Positions 12,697 through 24,800 of a DNA stretch of 64,000 nt are shown in pieces; positions within the stretch are counted from its first letter, which is position 1; the number at the start of each line of letters is the position of its first letter. The notes under the pieces are model-generated. The model was not told where the DNA came from and searched no databases. It saw only the letters and a list, made by a program, of their open reading frames with translations. This stretch comes from Dichomitus squalens LYAD-421 SS1. Lineage: Eukaryota; Basidiomycota; Agaricomycetes; Polyporales; Polyporaceae. The stretch lies in assembly GCF_000275845.1 (NCBI RefSeq), contig NW_006766898.1:144754-208753 (forward strand). Direction: 5' to 3'. The position numbers and the translations under genes were made by a program.

Positions 12697-15268
12697 TTAA
12701 AAACATCGTGTCGTGACGACGACCCCCACGATGGTCTCCAACAGTCCCTCGGGATCCACCTTCACCTCCTCCGTCCAATACTTCACGCGCGCGACGTAGC
12801 TGCCCACGGTGTTCGCATCGTCCACGAGCCGCGTCTGGTTCGCGAACGCCGGCACCTCGACCCCGTCTCTGACCCACGTGATCGCGTAGCCCTCTTCAAC
12901 ACCCACGGGGGCGTCGCGCAGGTGCGCGAGCGGGACGAGCGATAGGTCGAGCACGCGTTCCGGCTCGAGGGTGGATTGAGAGCAGGACGGGGTGAGAGAG
13001 TCCACGAGAGAGACGCGCCGGAGGAGGGCGTGCCAGAGGCCTTCGACGCAGGCTTTACAGAAGTTGGGCGTCGTGACGATGCGCATGAGGCAGTCTTCGT
13101 TCGTCGGGCGGTATGTCGTCTCGTTCTTCTCGGAGAAGCTGTGGGTGGAAGTTCGAGTCGAGTCAGATCGGTTCATGTTGAGCGGGAAGGAGGCAGATGG
13201 GTAAACGTAACGAGACACCGATGTCCGATAGAAGTGCTATCTCCGGTGGAGCGGCAGATTGCACTTTGAGGCGGTTGAGTAAGAACGCGAAGGAGTCAGA
13301 ACGCACGTTGGGTAGAGGCTGTAATGGCCGGGTGTCGTGACAAATCTACAGCCACGAATGCATGTCAGCGCACATCCGCCGGAATCCCGATGTGGGCGGG
13401 CGATCGGGAAACGGCAAATACGGAAGGAGTGCTTACTCGTTCTCGTCTCCGAACTCCAGCACCTCCACACTACACAGCTGCGCCTCGCCTTCCCTCTTCT
13501 GATTCTTTAGCTCAAACGTAACCTCATGCTCGCCTCCGCTGAGCGTGGAGTTCAGCTTGACGTCGTAGTGCCATCTGTCGACGCCAACGTCCGCACGTGG
13601 CGCCCAGTGTAGGTCCTTCCCGTCAAGTGAGACGACAAGGTCCGTGGCATTGGGCAGACCGGAGAGGGAGAAGCGGACGAGGTGCCAGGCGTACTGTCCA
13701 GAGGAATTGAACCTGGTCGACCACGGGGCGGAGGTGTTGAGCAGCGTCCAGGCGTAGTCTTGGAGGGGCATCACGGCGCGCTCGACGCGAATGTCGTCTT
13801 TGGGCTTCACGGCTTCGGCTGCCCCGTATACGTGTCCATGGTGATGCTCGGCATCGTCATGGACGTGGGCGTGGGCGTCGGGAGCGGGCGAAAGCCAGTG
13901 CGTCCAGGGTATCCCGGAGGTAGTTGTGTTGTGTGCGGCGTTTACGCCGAAATAGGCGAAGCCGCCGTCGTACTCTTCTCCGACGTCGATGACGGAGTGG
14001 CCTAGCTCGTGCCTGCCGAGTATCGATTTCCTGTGGGATGGTGCGATGACACTGAATTGTGTACGTACCGCAGGACTAGTGGACCGTTGGCGAGAGATGG
14101 TGTGATTACCCTGTTTGGTTGGTACCGCGATAGCAATGTTCGTTCATGCCCTCTACGATCATCATTTCGGAAATGGAACTGAAGACTCACGTAAATTCAC
14201 CGCCGAGCCCTGAACGTGGAGATCGCAGTGAACGCCGCCTCGTAATGTCATGTGGAGAATGCGCTACGTACCTCCGTAAAGAGGATCGTTGCCTTACGTG
14301 CAACATAGTCAGCGTTCGGCGAGTGGAACGACGCGAAGTTGAGTAGACGCACCCATGAGAATAGGGTAGTCGCATTGTGTCCCAAGAGCATCGCAAGCCT
14401 CACGCGCAACTTCAGGTTTGCTATAGTACACTCCACGAAGTTCGGTGCCAGGGCGGTATAGTCCGAATACCGTGCTATCGTCGTTCGGAGTAGGGGTCAG
14501 CAGAGGCAAGACCTATAGAAAAGTGACAGACTTGCTCCTTAGGCTCGCCGCCGACGCCAACGCCGCTCTGCGCATTATATGTAAGGGAAGTGTTGCACAT
14601 GGTCAGAAACGTCATTACCTCCTTGCTCGGAACGAAGGCGGCCCAGAAGTTGAGGAGCGGCTTGACGGTGTAAAAGGTCTGGTTGCCCGAGATGTCCTCA
14701 GCTAGGCGGAAGGCGTCATCGAGGAACTTGTCCTTCTCCTCCGCCGTGTCTACGGGATGCGACATCATATGGAAGATCCCACACTACATAACAGCATGCA
14801 ACGATGAGACTCACAGCCGTCTGCAAAGAAGACAAGGTCCACACGGTTGCTCGAGTCCCCGGACGTGATGAGCGGGAAGACTTCGAGTTGTGGAGAAGTA
14901 CTTTGCTGGGGACGGAGCACGGCCTGGCTTGCATCATAGGGAGTGGCCGTAGAGCGGATGAGGGTATGGAAGTCCCAAGTTTCTCTCGGCCCACACAGCG
15001 ATTCTGCACGCTCCCAGACGTCCTCCTCTGTCTCAGCTATGAACTGGGTTCTCTCTTCGCCCGTTTCCAAAACCTTGCTCTTCAAGTATCCTGACTCAGG
15101 AAGACCTCTGAAGTGCTGAGTATCGTGCAGCGCGAGGTGCGAGCATTTCAGAGTGTCTGAGTCGCGTTGAACGATAAGCTCATACGGTCGTTCGGTGACG
15201 TCTGCCGCAGAAGCAGAAGCAGCATAGAGACACAGCCCGAGCAAGATGCCAAACAGAACGCGCTTCAT
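12697..15268 (-). CDS. Secreted IgA-peptidase M64-like metallopeptidase
   Basis: Ten exons (14815-15268, 14619-14749, 14536-14567, 14353-14474, 14272-14292, 14191-14209, 14069-14110, 13437-14012, 13307-13345, 12697-13138) join in frame to 625 aa. An N-terminal signal peptide, MKRVLFGILLGLCLYAASASA, is clear. The zinc site HELGHSVIDVGEEYD starts at about residue 275 and fits the HExxH...GEEYD pattern of peptidase family M64. Flanking blocks VDLVFFADGY, SGVGVGGEPKD, TELRGVYYSKPEVAR and CDYPILMGNDPLYGG match the fungal family. A His/Asp-rich insert (about residues 305-320) follows the active site. Several N-glycosylation sites are present. Intron 3 (14475-14535) is GC-AG rather than GT-AG, and exons 5 and 6 are only 21 and 19 nt. 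It is probably a secreted protease; the substrate is unknown, and the IgA-cleaving name comes from bacterial relatives. Confidence 0.92.
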
Positions 15269-16309
15269 CTTGATGATGATGGCAGTATGGAGCAGAGATC
15301 CTGAGTATCAGGGGCGCATGTGGTGACCGTGGTCGTTGCAGTCCTTGTGAAGCAGGCTGCAGCCGTGGACATCGTCGCGGGCGGTGAGAACGACGCGGTT
15401 CACGCGACACAGCAAGATTGGCCGGGCCGGAAAGCCGTGGGTATCAGTAAACATTGTACAACTTCAAGTTGACCTTGGACGACGGCAGACGTTCCGTTCC
15501 ACTTAATCTCCACGATACTATGGTCAGGCTCACTATGAGGAGGACTTCTGCAAAGCTCTTGAATGCATATCATACATGCAGACATGTACCTTGTTAGATT
15601 CCATCGGAGTCAGTTGGCTGCAAATCAACAGGATTACACTCCCGGGACCCGTTACATACCAAGGTACCAAACTATCGAGACAGAGTGTGCTTTCCGGAAA
15701 AAGCGGACTCGTTCCAAAACTTTTGCTGATCCACACACATGCCCACAGAGATCGTGCCAGCGACCTTTCCGTTGGCAGAACCGGCGCAGCGGAGCCTACT
15801 ATGGCCCTCAATCCTGTCTTGCACCATAGAGAATGTAGGAAAGAGCTTACTTGGAGGTTTCGGCAACCGACCCGTTTCTGTCTGCCAACATTCGACGCTG
15901 GTTCTCGTGTGGCACTGACGGAAAGACAGGCTGGTTTATGCCTATACCAGTCGTGATTGTTGTCGCCACAGTCACATTGCATGTTGTACGACAGACGGTC
16001 ATAAATCGCGTCCATAAGCTAGCTAGAAACGCTTCATCTGGCGAAGCAGTAGTCAAGGAAGAACTTGGATATCACCGGTGTATGTGCGGTCGCAGTCCTG
16101 AAGAAGTTGTATGAGGCTCGAGCCGCGACTCGAAGGGTAGCGGCGAGGCGGGCCGGCCAGCCGTGGGTAGCAGAATCACGGAGATGGAGATGATGTCATG
16201 GCCTGGAGTGGGGACGCCCTGATATTCAATTGCGATGCGCGCGAGGACTACATAGTCCGCGACCATTTCCTCATCGATCCCCAACGCATCTTGAACACCA
16301 ACCACCACC
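15269..16309. other. Intergenic with an unresolved possible minus-strand gene
   Basis: Minus-strand open segments between about 15400 and 16060 look partly coding. One contains GSANGKVAGTISVGMCVDQQ and another NGTSAVVQGQLEVVQCL, with plausible splice sites between them, but I could not join them into one frame. It may be a small secreted-protein gene or a decayed one. The rest is promoter sequence for the M64 gene (minus) and the RRM gene (plus). Confidence 0.3.
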
Positions 16310-17524
16310 ATGTCTGCCAACACCATCCACGTACGTCTCGACTATCTGATCTATTTGCGCGCACGGCTCCAACGTCGCGCGAGGGGAGCGACGCGTGCTG
16401 ATCGAGTTATGCTCTGGACATACAGGTTTCCGGTATCTCTCAGACGACCACCGAGTCGCATCTCAGGGACTTCTTCACGTCAGTGGTGCCCTCATTCGAC
16501 CCTTCTGACATCCGCGTGAGCCATTGAACGTAAGCTCACCCCTCACCCAACGCATCACACAGATTCTGCGGGAAGATCAACGGCATCGAGTACGACCAAG
16601 AGAAACATTCGGCCAAGATCCACTTCGAGAAGCCATCCGCGGCCAAGACCGCGCTCATGCTCAACGGCGGCACCCTCGACGGCGCCCACCTCACCATCAT
16701 CTCCGACGTCCAGGACGCCGCCGCCGCCGCCAAAGAGGCCGAAACTCACCACACCGGCGAGCACATCGACCAGGCCGACAAGCCGCGCGCGGGCAGTGAG
16801 TTCATATCTGTCTGCTAATCGAGACACAGCCGCTGAAGGCGCGCATTGCATTGCACACAGTTGCCGCGGAATACCTCGCGAAGGGTTACACGCTCTCGGA
16901 CCAGATACTCCAGCGCGCGATCGAGCTCGACCAGCAACACGGCATCTCGAATCGTTTCCTGTCGTACATCCAGAGCCTTGACACGACTCTTGGTACGTAT
17001 CTCGACCATCCTATCTCGTTCGCTTCTCTAAAGTGAACATGTTCTGGTTACGCGCAGGCTCGAAGGTACTAGGGCCCGAGAAGACGCTGTCCGGTAAGGC
17101 GCACGAGACCATCCAAACCGCGGCGCAGCAAGCGAAGGCCGTCGACGAGCAGCGCGGGATCTCCAGGACCGCAACCGACGTGAGTATCTTGGAATCTCTC
17201 CCTGAAACGTAGCTGTGGCAGCTGAATGGACCTTGTCATTCACGCGCGCAGTACTACGCGAAGGCGCTTTCGTCGCCGTTCGGACAGAAGGTCAAGGCGT
17301 TCTACACGTCGACGTCCAAACAGGTGCTCGACATCCACGAGGAGGCGCGCCGCATTCACGAATCGCACAAGGCCTCCACGCACGGCGCGACGCCTTCCTC
17401 CACCGGCGTCGGCACGACCAGCCCGCCCGTCGACCCGAGCGTCCAGTCGGTGAGCACCGCTGGGGCCGACGCGTCGACGACTGGGGGAGCGCCTAAGACT
17501 GCGGAGGCACCGACCGTTGTTTGA
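16310..17524 (+). CDS. VIP1: Vip1-like RRM protein
   Basis: Six exons (16310-16330, 16426-16478, 16563-16795, 16861-16992, 17058-17179, 17252-17524) give 277 aa in frame. The N-terminal RRM (about residues 5-80) starts MSANTIHVSGISQTTTESHL and contains FFTFCGKINGIEYD and AKIHFEKPSAAKTAL. These correspond to RNP-like strands. After it come an Ala/Glu-rich linker and the conserved block AAEYLAKGYTLSDQILQRAI, then a helical region (PFGQKVKAFYTSTSKQ) and a disordered Ser/Thr/Gly tail. This order matches the fungal Vip1 RRM family, first described in fission yeast. Molecular function is poorly defined; RNA binding is inferred from the domain. The first exon is only 21 nt, so the start would be missed without splicing. 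Confidence 0.9.
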
Positions 17525-18823
17525 GAAGCCTGAGGGATTTGCAAAGGAATATGGGACGTACTGTAGGATTTACGCTGTATCGTATCGGGCTTGTCGATTC
17601 CCTTGGTGGATGTAATACATCGTGCTTCCTGTCATTCATCGTTGGTTTGGTGTGCGCCGCAGGCTGCTCCTGACACTGCACCGCACGGCGAGCATGAGCT
17701 CGTCGCTACGTCTACAGTACATAGCTCGTCTGCCACGATCGATCGATCGCGACATGTGAAACTTGCCAAGTCCTGGCCGTGTTTGTCGCTGACTCGCAGG
17801 GGAGCCACGCCGCACTGAGCCATTACAACCATCATTTAATGCATGCATTCTGGGTTCTTGTCGTGAGAGACGTGGCCGCTCCGGCATGCGAGATGAACGG
17901 ACACTATCTCGCGACGCACGCCGTCCGCTCGCCCAGGGCAATCGAGAGGCACGTCAAAGGAGCTATGCTGCGACGTATGGAGTGTGCGTATCGATGTGTG
18001 CATTCTGGGCAATAAGTGGGTTATACGTATAGGGTACCGGGGTATTAACGAGCGATATCTGTCTGGTGGGACGCAGCGGGACGGAGAGGGTGAGTGTTGA
18101 ACAGTGAACTGAGAACAGCAAACGGCCGCAGGGAAAGGATGTCTAATAAGTGATATAATGGCGATGAAGGGGCCAGGACAGTCGTACAAATACCAGAGAA
18201 ATAGGAGAGCAGTCGTGAGAGGCCAGAACGTGGGAGGGGGAGGTGGTCGAGGGCCCGATGGGTGCATGCGATCTGGCGAAGCCCGATGGTGACGATGGTG
18301 GATGCGGAGGTCGGCGCGGGAGGGCTCTGCGGGCTGCGAGACCGAAGTGAGCAGAGCCCGTGCTGACTTGACGACGGGATAAACTATCGGGAGACGCAGC
18401 AGGGCTAACCTGAGAGAAGGAGATGAATTGCGATGGCAGTAGGGTACGGGCGGTGATGTAAATGTTGGGGGATGACGGTTGAGAAAGAGGGAAGGGACAT
18501 CCTGATAGTGACAAAAATGCGGGTGAAAAGCGGCAAGCATAATACGTACATGGTAATGGCGAAGTGGCTGGGGTGGACGTCAGAGGATGAACGCGCGGAA
18601 TGCAATGCAAAGCACGGAACACGAGGATGAGGGATGGGGACGGAAATGTAAGGACACAGACACACGTCCGCACAGCCCGAGTGAGAGACAAGAGATCAAT
18701 GAGAGTCACAGCGTTCAACCCCGACAACAAGTCGACAGGTTATCATAAGGACGCACGTGAGAAGACCACAGGGACTAATAAGCGAACGAGCGGAGAGGCA
18801 ACACGCGGCATAACCAAGATATG
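17525..18823. other. Convergent intergenic region
   Basis: Lies between the 3' ends of the RRM gene (plus) and the CaaX gene (minus). The minus strand is pyrimidine-rich, which creates a long but meaningless open frame (17836-18540). It is most likely 3' untranslated sequence. No repeat or RNA gene was seen. Confidence 0.5.
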
Positions 18824-21129
18824 TCACATAATGACGCATTTGCAGCATCCCCCGCTGTCCTCCTCGTCCGCCGTCAGTGGCTGTTGCTGTGGCTGCTCCT
18901 TGCCACCCAGCGGCGACATTTGATGCGATGCTTCCATCTGCATGTGTAGAGGTGGTAGCAGCTCCTGCCCACCTGTCTGATAGTGCGCGAAGGGCGGTGG
19001 AGACTCAATACGTGACCGGTCGAATGAGCGGGGAGTAGTGGGTACGGTGGGCGTCGTGGGCATGAGGTGCTCCTCTGGTTCAGGTACAGAGACGTCTTCC
19101 GTAGGAGGGAGCTGAGTCTTGGGCTGGCCAAATTCGTCCATGGGGATTTGTTCCGGGCGGTTGCTCCATCGCCTGCGATATTTCGTGGGGTCGTAGCCGA
19201 ATGTCCCGGGTGCCTTGGGTACGAAACGAAGGGTGAGAAGGTGCGGAAGCGAACAACGAAGAGGTACGACTCACCGGCTCGATGACCACAGGTTCGGGCT
19301 CCTTGGGCTTGGGCGTACCGTCTGCCGTCTCGTACTGGTCTTGCAGGCCTTTCTTTTTCGCGACGGCAGGAAGCACGACCTAAGTCACCGGTGGCATAAG
19401 AAACACCGCGCGCAGAGACTCAACGGTACTCACGTCATCCCAATTACCGTTGGCCGGTCGAGGCTGCGTCCATGTAGGGATCGCGTCCTCGCCTCCGTCG
19501 GGCAACGGATACTGCCCGATGGACCGGCGGTTCTCCTCGTTCCTTGCGACTGAGCGTTTCTGCATGGACGAAGGAGGTGCCTTTGCTTTCTGCTTCTTCG
19601 CCGAGGACTGCGGGGTCGCATTTGCCGGACTCTTCGCTCGCCGCTTAGCGGTGGGCGTCGAGGGTGTCGAAGGACTTGATGCTGCAGGCGACAAGCCTTG
19701 AGTCTTCAGCGGTTGAGTAGCCGAACGCGGCACTGAAGGGGAAGGCGCGGGTGATGAGGGGCTAGCCAACCCAGACTCGGACGTGCTACGGGTTGGCTTG
19801 GCAGGTGTTGGGGTCGTAGTTCGGGAGCGCGACGTGGGCTGAGGTATTCGACTCCGCGACGTGTTTTGCGTGTGCCGACTGGTGGGGGTATCGCTACGGA
19901 TATCAAGGGAAGGTGAGGATATCGAGCCGTTCGGGTGGGGCTGAACAGCCTGGGCATAATAGTCATCCAAATGGTCTTCGTACCCGTCGTCGTCGAGGTC
20001 CGTCAAAGGCCTCTCATCCATTACCGTGTCCCCCTCCGCTACCCCCTCGTCGTCAATGTAGATACTCTCTCGCGCCCCCACGCTGCCCGACCGCTGTCTC
20101 ATCCGTATCCGTCCATTGGGCATATCCCTTCCTCGCGAGTTTGACCGAGAGCGCGAGGATAACCCGCTGTGCGATTTGCCGGATGGGTTCCGTAGCGAAT
20201 GCCCGTAGTTCGCTATATCGAGCATCTCCTGGCGCCGAGCGACGCGCAGCTCACCCACACCGCCGTTGCGCGCGACGTCGCCGCGATACCAATGTTCGAA
20301 CGGGTGCTCCTCCGAATCTGACGAAACCCGTTCCGGGGCGTAGTCGAGCTGGCTGTGCGAAGAAGAAAGGGACTGGGAGGTGAAGGGCGCTTGTTCTTGA
20401 AAGATGTCGGATATCTTCCGACGGGGAACCTGAATGGTGGAACGGGAGGTCTGGGACTGTGCTGGGGACTGGGCCTGCCCGTGCATCTGCTCCTCAACTG
20501 GCCATAGGTGTGACTCCGATGCTTCTCCACTATGCTTCGAGTAGCCGTTCGCGCGTCCTGTAGAGCTTGAACCGTTGTATACGGAATGGGCCTGGCTCGA
20601 GGTGCTTCCGGTTCGTGTCCGCGATACAGGAATGCGCGTGCCCTTGGGAGCGTTGAGGGGCGAGATCGGGCGAGTCTCCGAAGGGGGGGACGAATGCTCT
20701 GTGGAGTGAGGGGGCTCGACAGGGAATGGTTGCGAAAGGGTACGCGCACGCGAATACTGGGCCGGACGGGCAGCTGCGTGCGTTCCGGAGGACGAATCCG
20801 CAGTCCGTGAAGACTGCAGACTGGGGCGGGGGATTGCACTCGGCTTGCTGCCGTTTGAGTACGAATACGAGTGCGAGGAGGTAGACGTGCCAGGTCGTTG
20901 TGCGGCATAGTACTGGCCCGCCTGCTCTTCGAGGGATGTGATCGACGCGGCGGAAATGCGCTTGGCGAGGGCGTTGCTCTCATCCTTTAGACCTGCGGGG
21001 CGGATGTCAGAGTGACTCCAACCTTACAAGCGGTGACAGGGCTTTACGTTTGCGGAGTGCAGGGACAATCACTTCATCCCAGGCGGGTTCTCGAGGCAGA
21101 GCTGAGTGAGCAGTAGCAGTCAAGGCCAT
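18824..21129 (-). CDS. Long disordered protein with C-terminal CaaX box (CVIM)
   Basis: Four exons (21048-21129, 19434-20992, 19275-19379, 18824-19213) join in frame to 711 aa. The N-terminus is ordered-looking (MALTATAHSALPREPAWDEV, then LRKRLKDESNALAKRISAAS). About 450 residues of Ser/Pro/Thr/Arg-rich low-complexity sequence follow, with acidic patches and a basic run near KRRAKSPANATPQSSAKKQK. A conserved-looking C-terminal block (GTFGYDPTKYRRRWSNRPEQ) comes next, then a Pro- and Gln-rich stretch ending SGGCCKCVIM. The last four residues form a CaaX motif; Met at the end favours farnesylation, and the neighbouring cysteines could be palmitoylated. This implies a membrane-anchored adaptor or regulator. 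I do not recognise a named family. Confidence 0.82.
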
Positions 21130-21870
21130 GGGGCCAGCAGAGTGAAGAAAGGGAGAAGCCAAACAGCGTGGAGAGGACTGCCTTCAAGAACGGAGAAGTA
21201 AGGAGGGAAACGAAGAGCAGCGGAGGGCGGGCGTTGGTTGTGGTCGCGGGGAAAGGAAGCGTCGATGCAGACGTCGAGCAACGCCCTGTGGCGGCTGGCA
21301 CGGATTACCCGCCAATAACAGCCTGCTAACTATCTTCGTTCCCACAGCCTTATCCGTCCTTCTAATCACACTATAACGCACGACTACACTCCATTCCTTA
21401 CTCTGTTAATCTGCGTGCTTCCGCCTGGGTACAATCCGCTCTGGGCACCTCCCGCTCTGTTGCCTCGGCATCCTACGCCTTCGCGGCGTTTGCAGTTCGG
21501 AGTGCCAACACGGACCGCGAACGTCGACATTGATGCCGGCATAACCTAATCTGTACGCGTATGTTCACAGCACAAATACAATATTAAGCCGACTCTAGAT
21601 AGCTGTAAGTGTAAGGACGGTGCGCGTGCGTTAGATGGATGCAGTGAATGATGGATGCGAGTGATGTACGTGCGAGCGAGACCGACTGCCAGTGCAGATT
21701 GCAGATGAGATATGGGACGGTGGTGGGAGAAAACCCGAAAGGAAGGTGACTGCATGATATGTAACATGATAGTACTAAGACCGCGAAAGCAAACGAACGT
21801 GAATAGCTATCAGAGACCGAGAGACATGGAAGCGGACCCAAAGAGAGTATAATTACACCGACGCAGCGTG
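21130..21870. other. Intergenic between two minus-strand genes
   Basis: Holds the promoter of the CaaX gene (pyrimidine-rich leader directly upstream of 21129) and the 3' flank of the SepH kinase gene. No gene or repeat recognised. Confidence 0.5.
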
Positions 21871-24800
21871 CTAACGCCGATCCTGGCCCTGCCAGAGTAT
21901 GTCGTGCAGCTGCTGCCTCGAAGACCTACCGTGGCCATTCAGTCCGGCGCCGCTGCGCGTCGACGTTCGCAAGTGACTGCTGCCGTTCGTACTTGCGCCC
22001 ACGCCACCGTGGCTGGTAGCAGGCGTCCCCGCCAGGGACTCCGAAGCATGTCGCCGCATCCTCTTCGGCGCAATCGCCTTAGCCGACTTAGGCGTATCGA
22101 CGCCCTTTGACAGCCGCGCCGAGGGCTTGAGCGCCGGAGCTAGAGTGGGAACGATCTCCCTCGCAAGCTCCCGAACAAGGACGGCGACGTCCTCCTTGCT
22201 TAGCTTCGCCACAATGTCGTAGATGCCGTAACGTTCGACTAGAACAGCGCGATTGGGATGCACGTCGCACACCGTCCGAAGTATACGGAGGAGGTTGAGC
22301 CGCACTACGGCCTTGCTCGACCCTAGCTTGTCGATGAGCCGCTTGAAGAATTGCGACTTGGCGACGCCGATGGCGATGTTGGTGGAGAGGCGGAAGATCT
22401 TGAGGAGAGGGTCGAGAAGGTTCTCGAAAGAGTTGGCCTTCGCCTGTACGAAGCAGCGGAGCAGCGCATCTAACGACTCCGGCTTCATGAGTTCATCTTC
22501 TATCCTGGCCGTCTCATCTTGCAACCTGGCAACTGCATCAGCTCCAACATCCCCGAGCGCAACAAGAACTTTCGTACCAGGACAGGATGGCTTCGAGCGC
22601 ACTGACTTGGAAGTATGGGTCTTCGAGAAGTCGAAGGTAGAGCGACAATCCGTCGTGCTGCCACAGCAATATCCTGCAGCTCTTCCCTGCACTGGCAAGA
22701 TCACACAGGATGGGAAGCGCGAACTGCTTGAGCGGCGAGCTCGACTCGATGACGCGCTTGAGGCTCGGGATGATGCCCGCTTGTGCGGCCTCCTCCTGTC
22801 TTGATTTGTTGAGGCGACAGAGGTTGTAACACGTCTGGAAGATATGGTTCGCCATTTCCTGTCGCGAAACAAGGTTCAGTCTGTCGCTGCGGCCGTAAGA
22901 GGCGAGCGACTAACCGTGCCAAGCGGACCCGAGCTCCGCTCATCAAGAATCTTGACCAGGATTTCGATGGCGTTCGCGTTCTGGAGGACCTCAAGAATGG
23001 TCGTGTTCGTGGACATGGACAAATGCTTGACCGCCTTGAGCATCTGGACGAGATACTCGGGCTCCAGCAGCTCGCATGCCCTCAGAAGCCCTAGAAAGGC
23101 GATGTGTGACCCTTACCGCCACCGTTCGCTATGATGAGGAATGGGATGAAACTCACGCCGCACGATCTTGCGCGTGCCGAGGGCATTCCGCACATGGATA
23201 TCAGACTGGGAGACCTGGCAGAACACAAGGATGATTTGCAGAATCTTCCGGTTCATGTCGTCGGCGATCTCTCCCCGGCCCGCCATCACGTTGAGCAGTG
23301 CCGAAGACAGTGGATCGAGCAGACCCTCTCGGATGAACATCCGACAGAAGTCGTTCTTCGTAGTCGGGCTCTGGAGCTCGAAGACGCTGCAGATGCCGTT
23401 GAGCGCGTGGATGACGAGTTCGGACTGCTCTGTGTAGTCTTCGTCCAATAGATCGACGAGGACCTTCAAGCCACGACAACTGATACAGACGCACATCAAA
23501 ATCTGGCCGGCCAAGTGAATGCTGTTGGGCAGATGGAAATGATACATACGAGATGAACATCTGCAGCGTCAGCACGGAAGAGTGGCACAGCAGCCGGATA
23601 AAGTGCGACGCTTCGAGGCGGCACTCCGACGGATACTTCTTGGAGGTGAAGCCCATTATGACCGGTATCCCTCTATCACGAGAAATGAGCAACTGTCAGC
23701 ACCGGATGGCACACGAGCGTACCCAATGAGGCAGAAGCTCTCCAAGAAGCCCATGTCGGTGGTGACAAGCTGCATCACGTCTCAGTCGCCCCGAGCTGAT
23801 ATAGGAAGCGACGCCGACTCACCGCGTTCACGATCTGCAGCAACTTCAGCGTCACGTCCCGTCCCGTCCTCGACTCGAGCACCTCCAGGATAGCGAGCAT
23901 CCCGTGCGCGGACACCAGCTGCGACTGCATCTCCGGGGTGTCGTTGATGATGCTCAGCTGCCGTGACGAACCATCAGCCCAATCGCCCCCAAACAGAAAG
24001 CCTCATACGACCAAACAAACGGGCAGAACGCACCAGCTGGTCGCACGCGTCCCTCAGCTGGAAGTCCGGCGCGGACGGCGTGAGCTCGTCGATGAGCTGT
24101 GTGACCTGGTTGCACAGCCGCGCGTACTTGTCGCGCTGCAGATTCGCCTCGAGGTCCTCCTCCGCGTACCCCTCGTCGATCTCCGCGAACGGGTCGTCCT
24201 CCGCGTCGTCCTCGTCCCCGAGCCACGACTTGTTCGACAGGCGCGTGTTCAGCTGCAGCGTCTGCATCGGCTGCGCCGAGGGCCCGTTCGCCTTCCCGAA
24301 CACGTCCTCGTAGTCCTCGTCGTCGTCGTCCGCGTACTTGTCCAGGTCGCTCTGCAGGCGCTTCGCCTGCTCGCGCCCGAAGGAGTCGTTGCCCACGAAC
24401 GACGATGAGCGGGAATGGCCCCGCGCGGACGACGGTCCGCTGTTGGGTCCTGTGGAGATGATGCTCAGCGACGGACGCGATCGCCGGTGGGTGAGACCGG
24501 GAAGGGGAGCAGTCATAGGCCCGGGGGAGGGCGGTTGCAGGCCTATCGTCTTGATGTCGTTGGGGTGGAAGAGACCGCGCCTCACCGAATTCTTCATCTG
24601 TGCGGCACACGTGAGCATGAAGTCTTTCCGAGTGCTATCTGGCGGACAGACCTTGAAATCGGCCACCTTCTCTTCCAGCTTCGCCTCGTCCTCCTCGAAC
24701 AACAGGTCCGAGTAATCCTCCGCGATAGGAGCAATCTGGGGCTCGGGCGCCTTCGCCACCGGCAGCGGCACCGTCCCGAGGCCAGGACTGCGCCCGGGGC

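Noticed and set aside
17836..18540. 234-codon open frame on the minus strand
   Set aside because: Pyrimidine-rich 3' flank of the CaaX gene; low-complexity Pro/Ser/Leu/His translation, no domain, and overlapping frames of similar quality.
20213..20983. 256-codon minus-strand frame rich in Arg, Pro and Ser
   Set aside because: Overlaps the long exon of the CaaX gene in another frame; the other frame splices cleanly at both ends.
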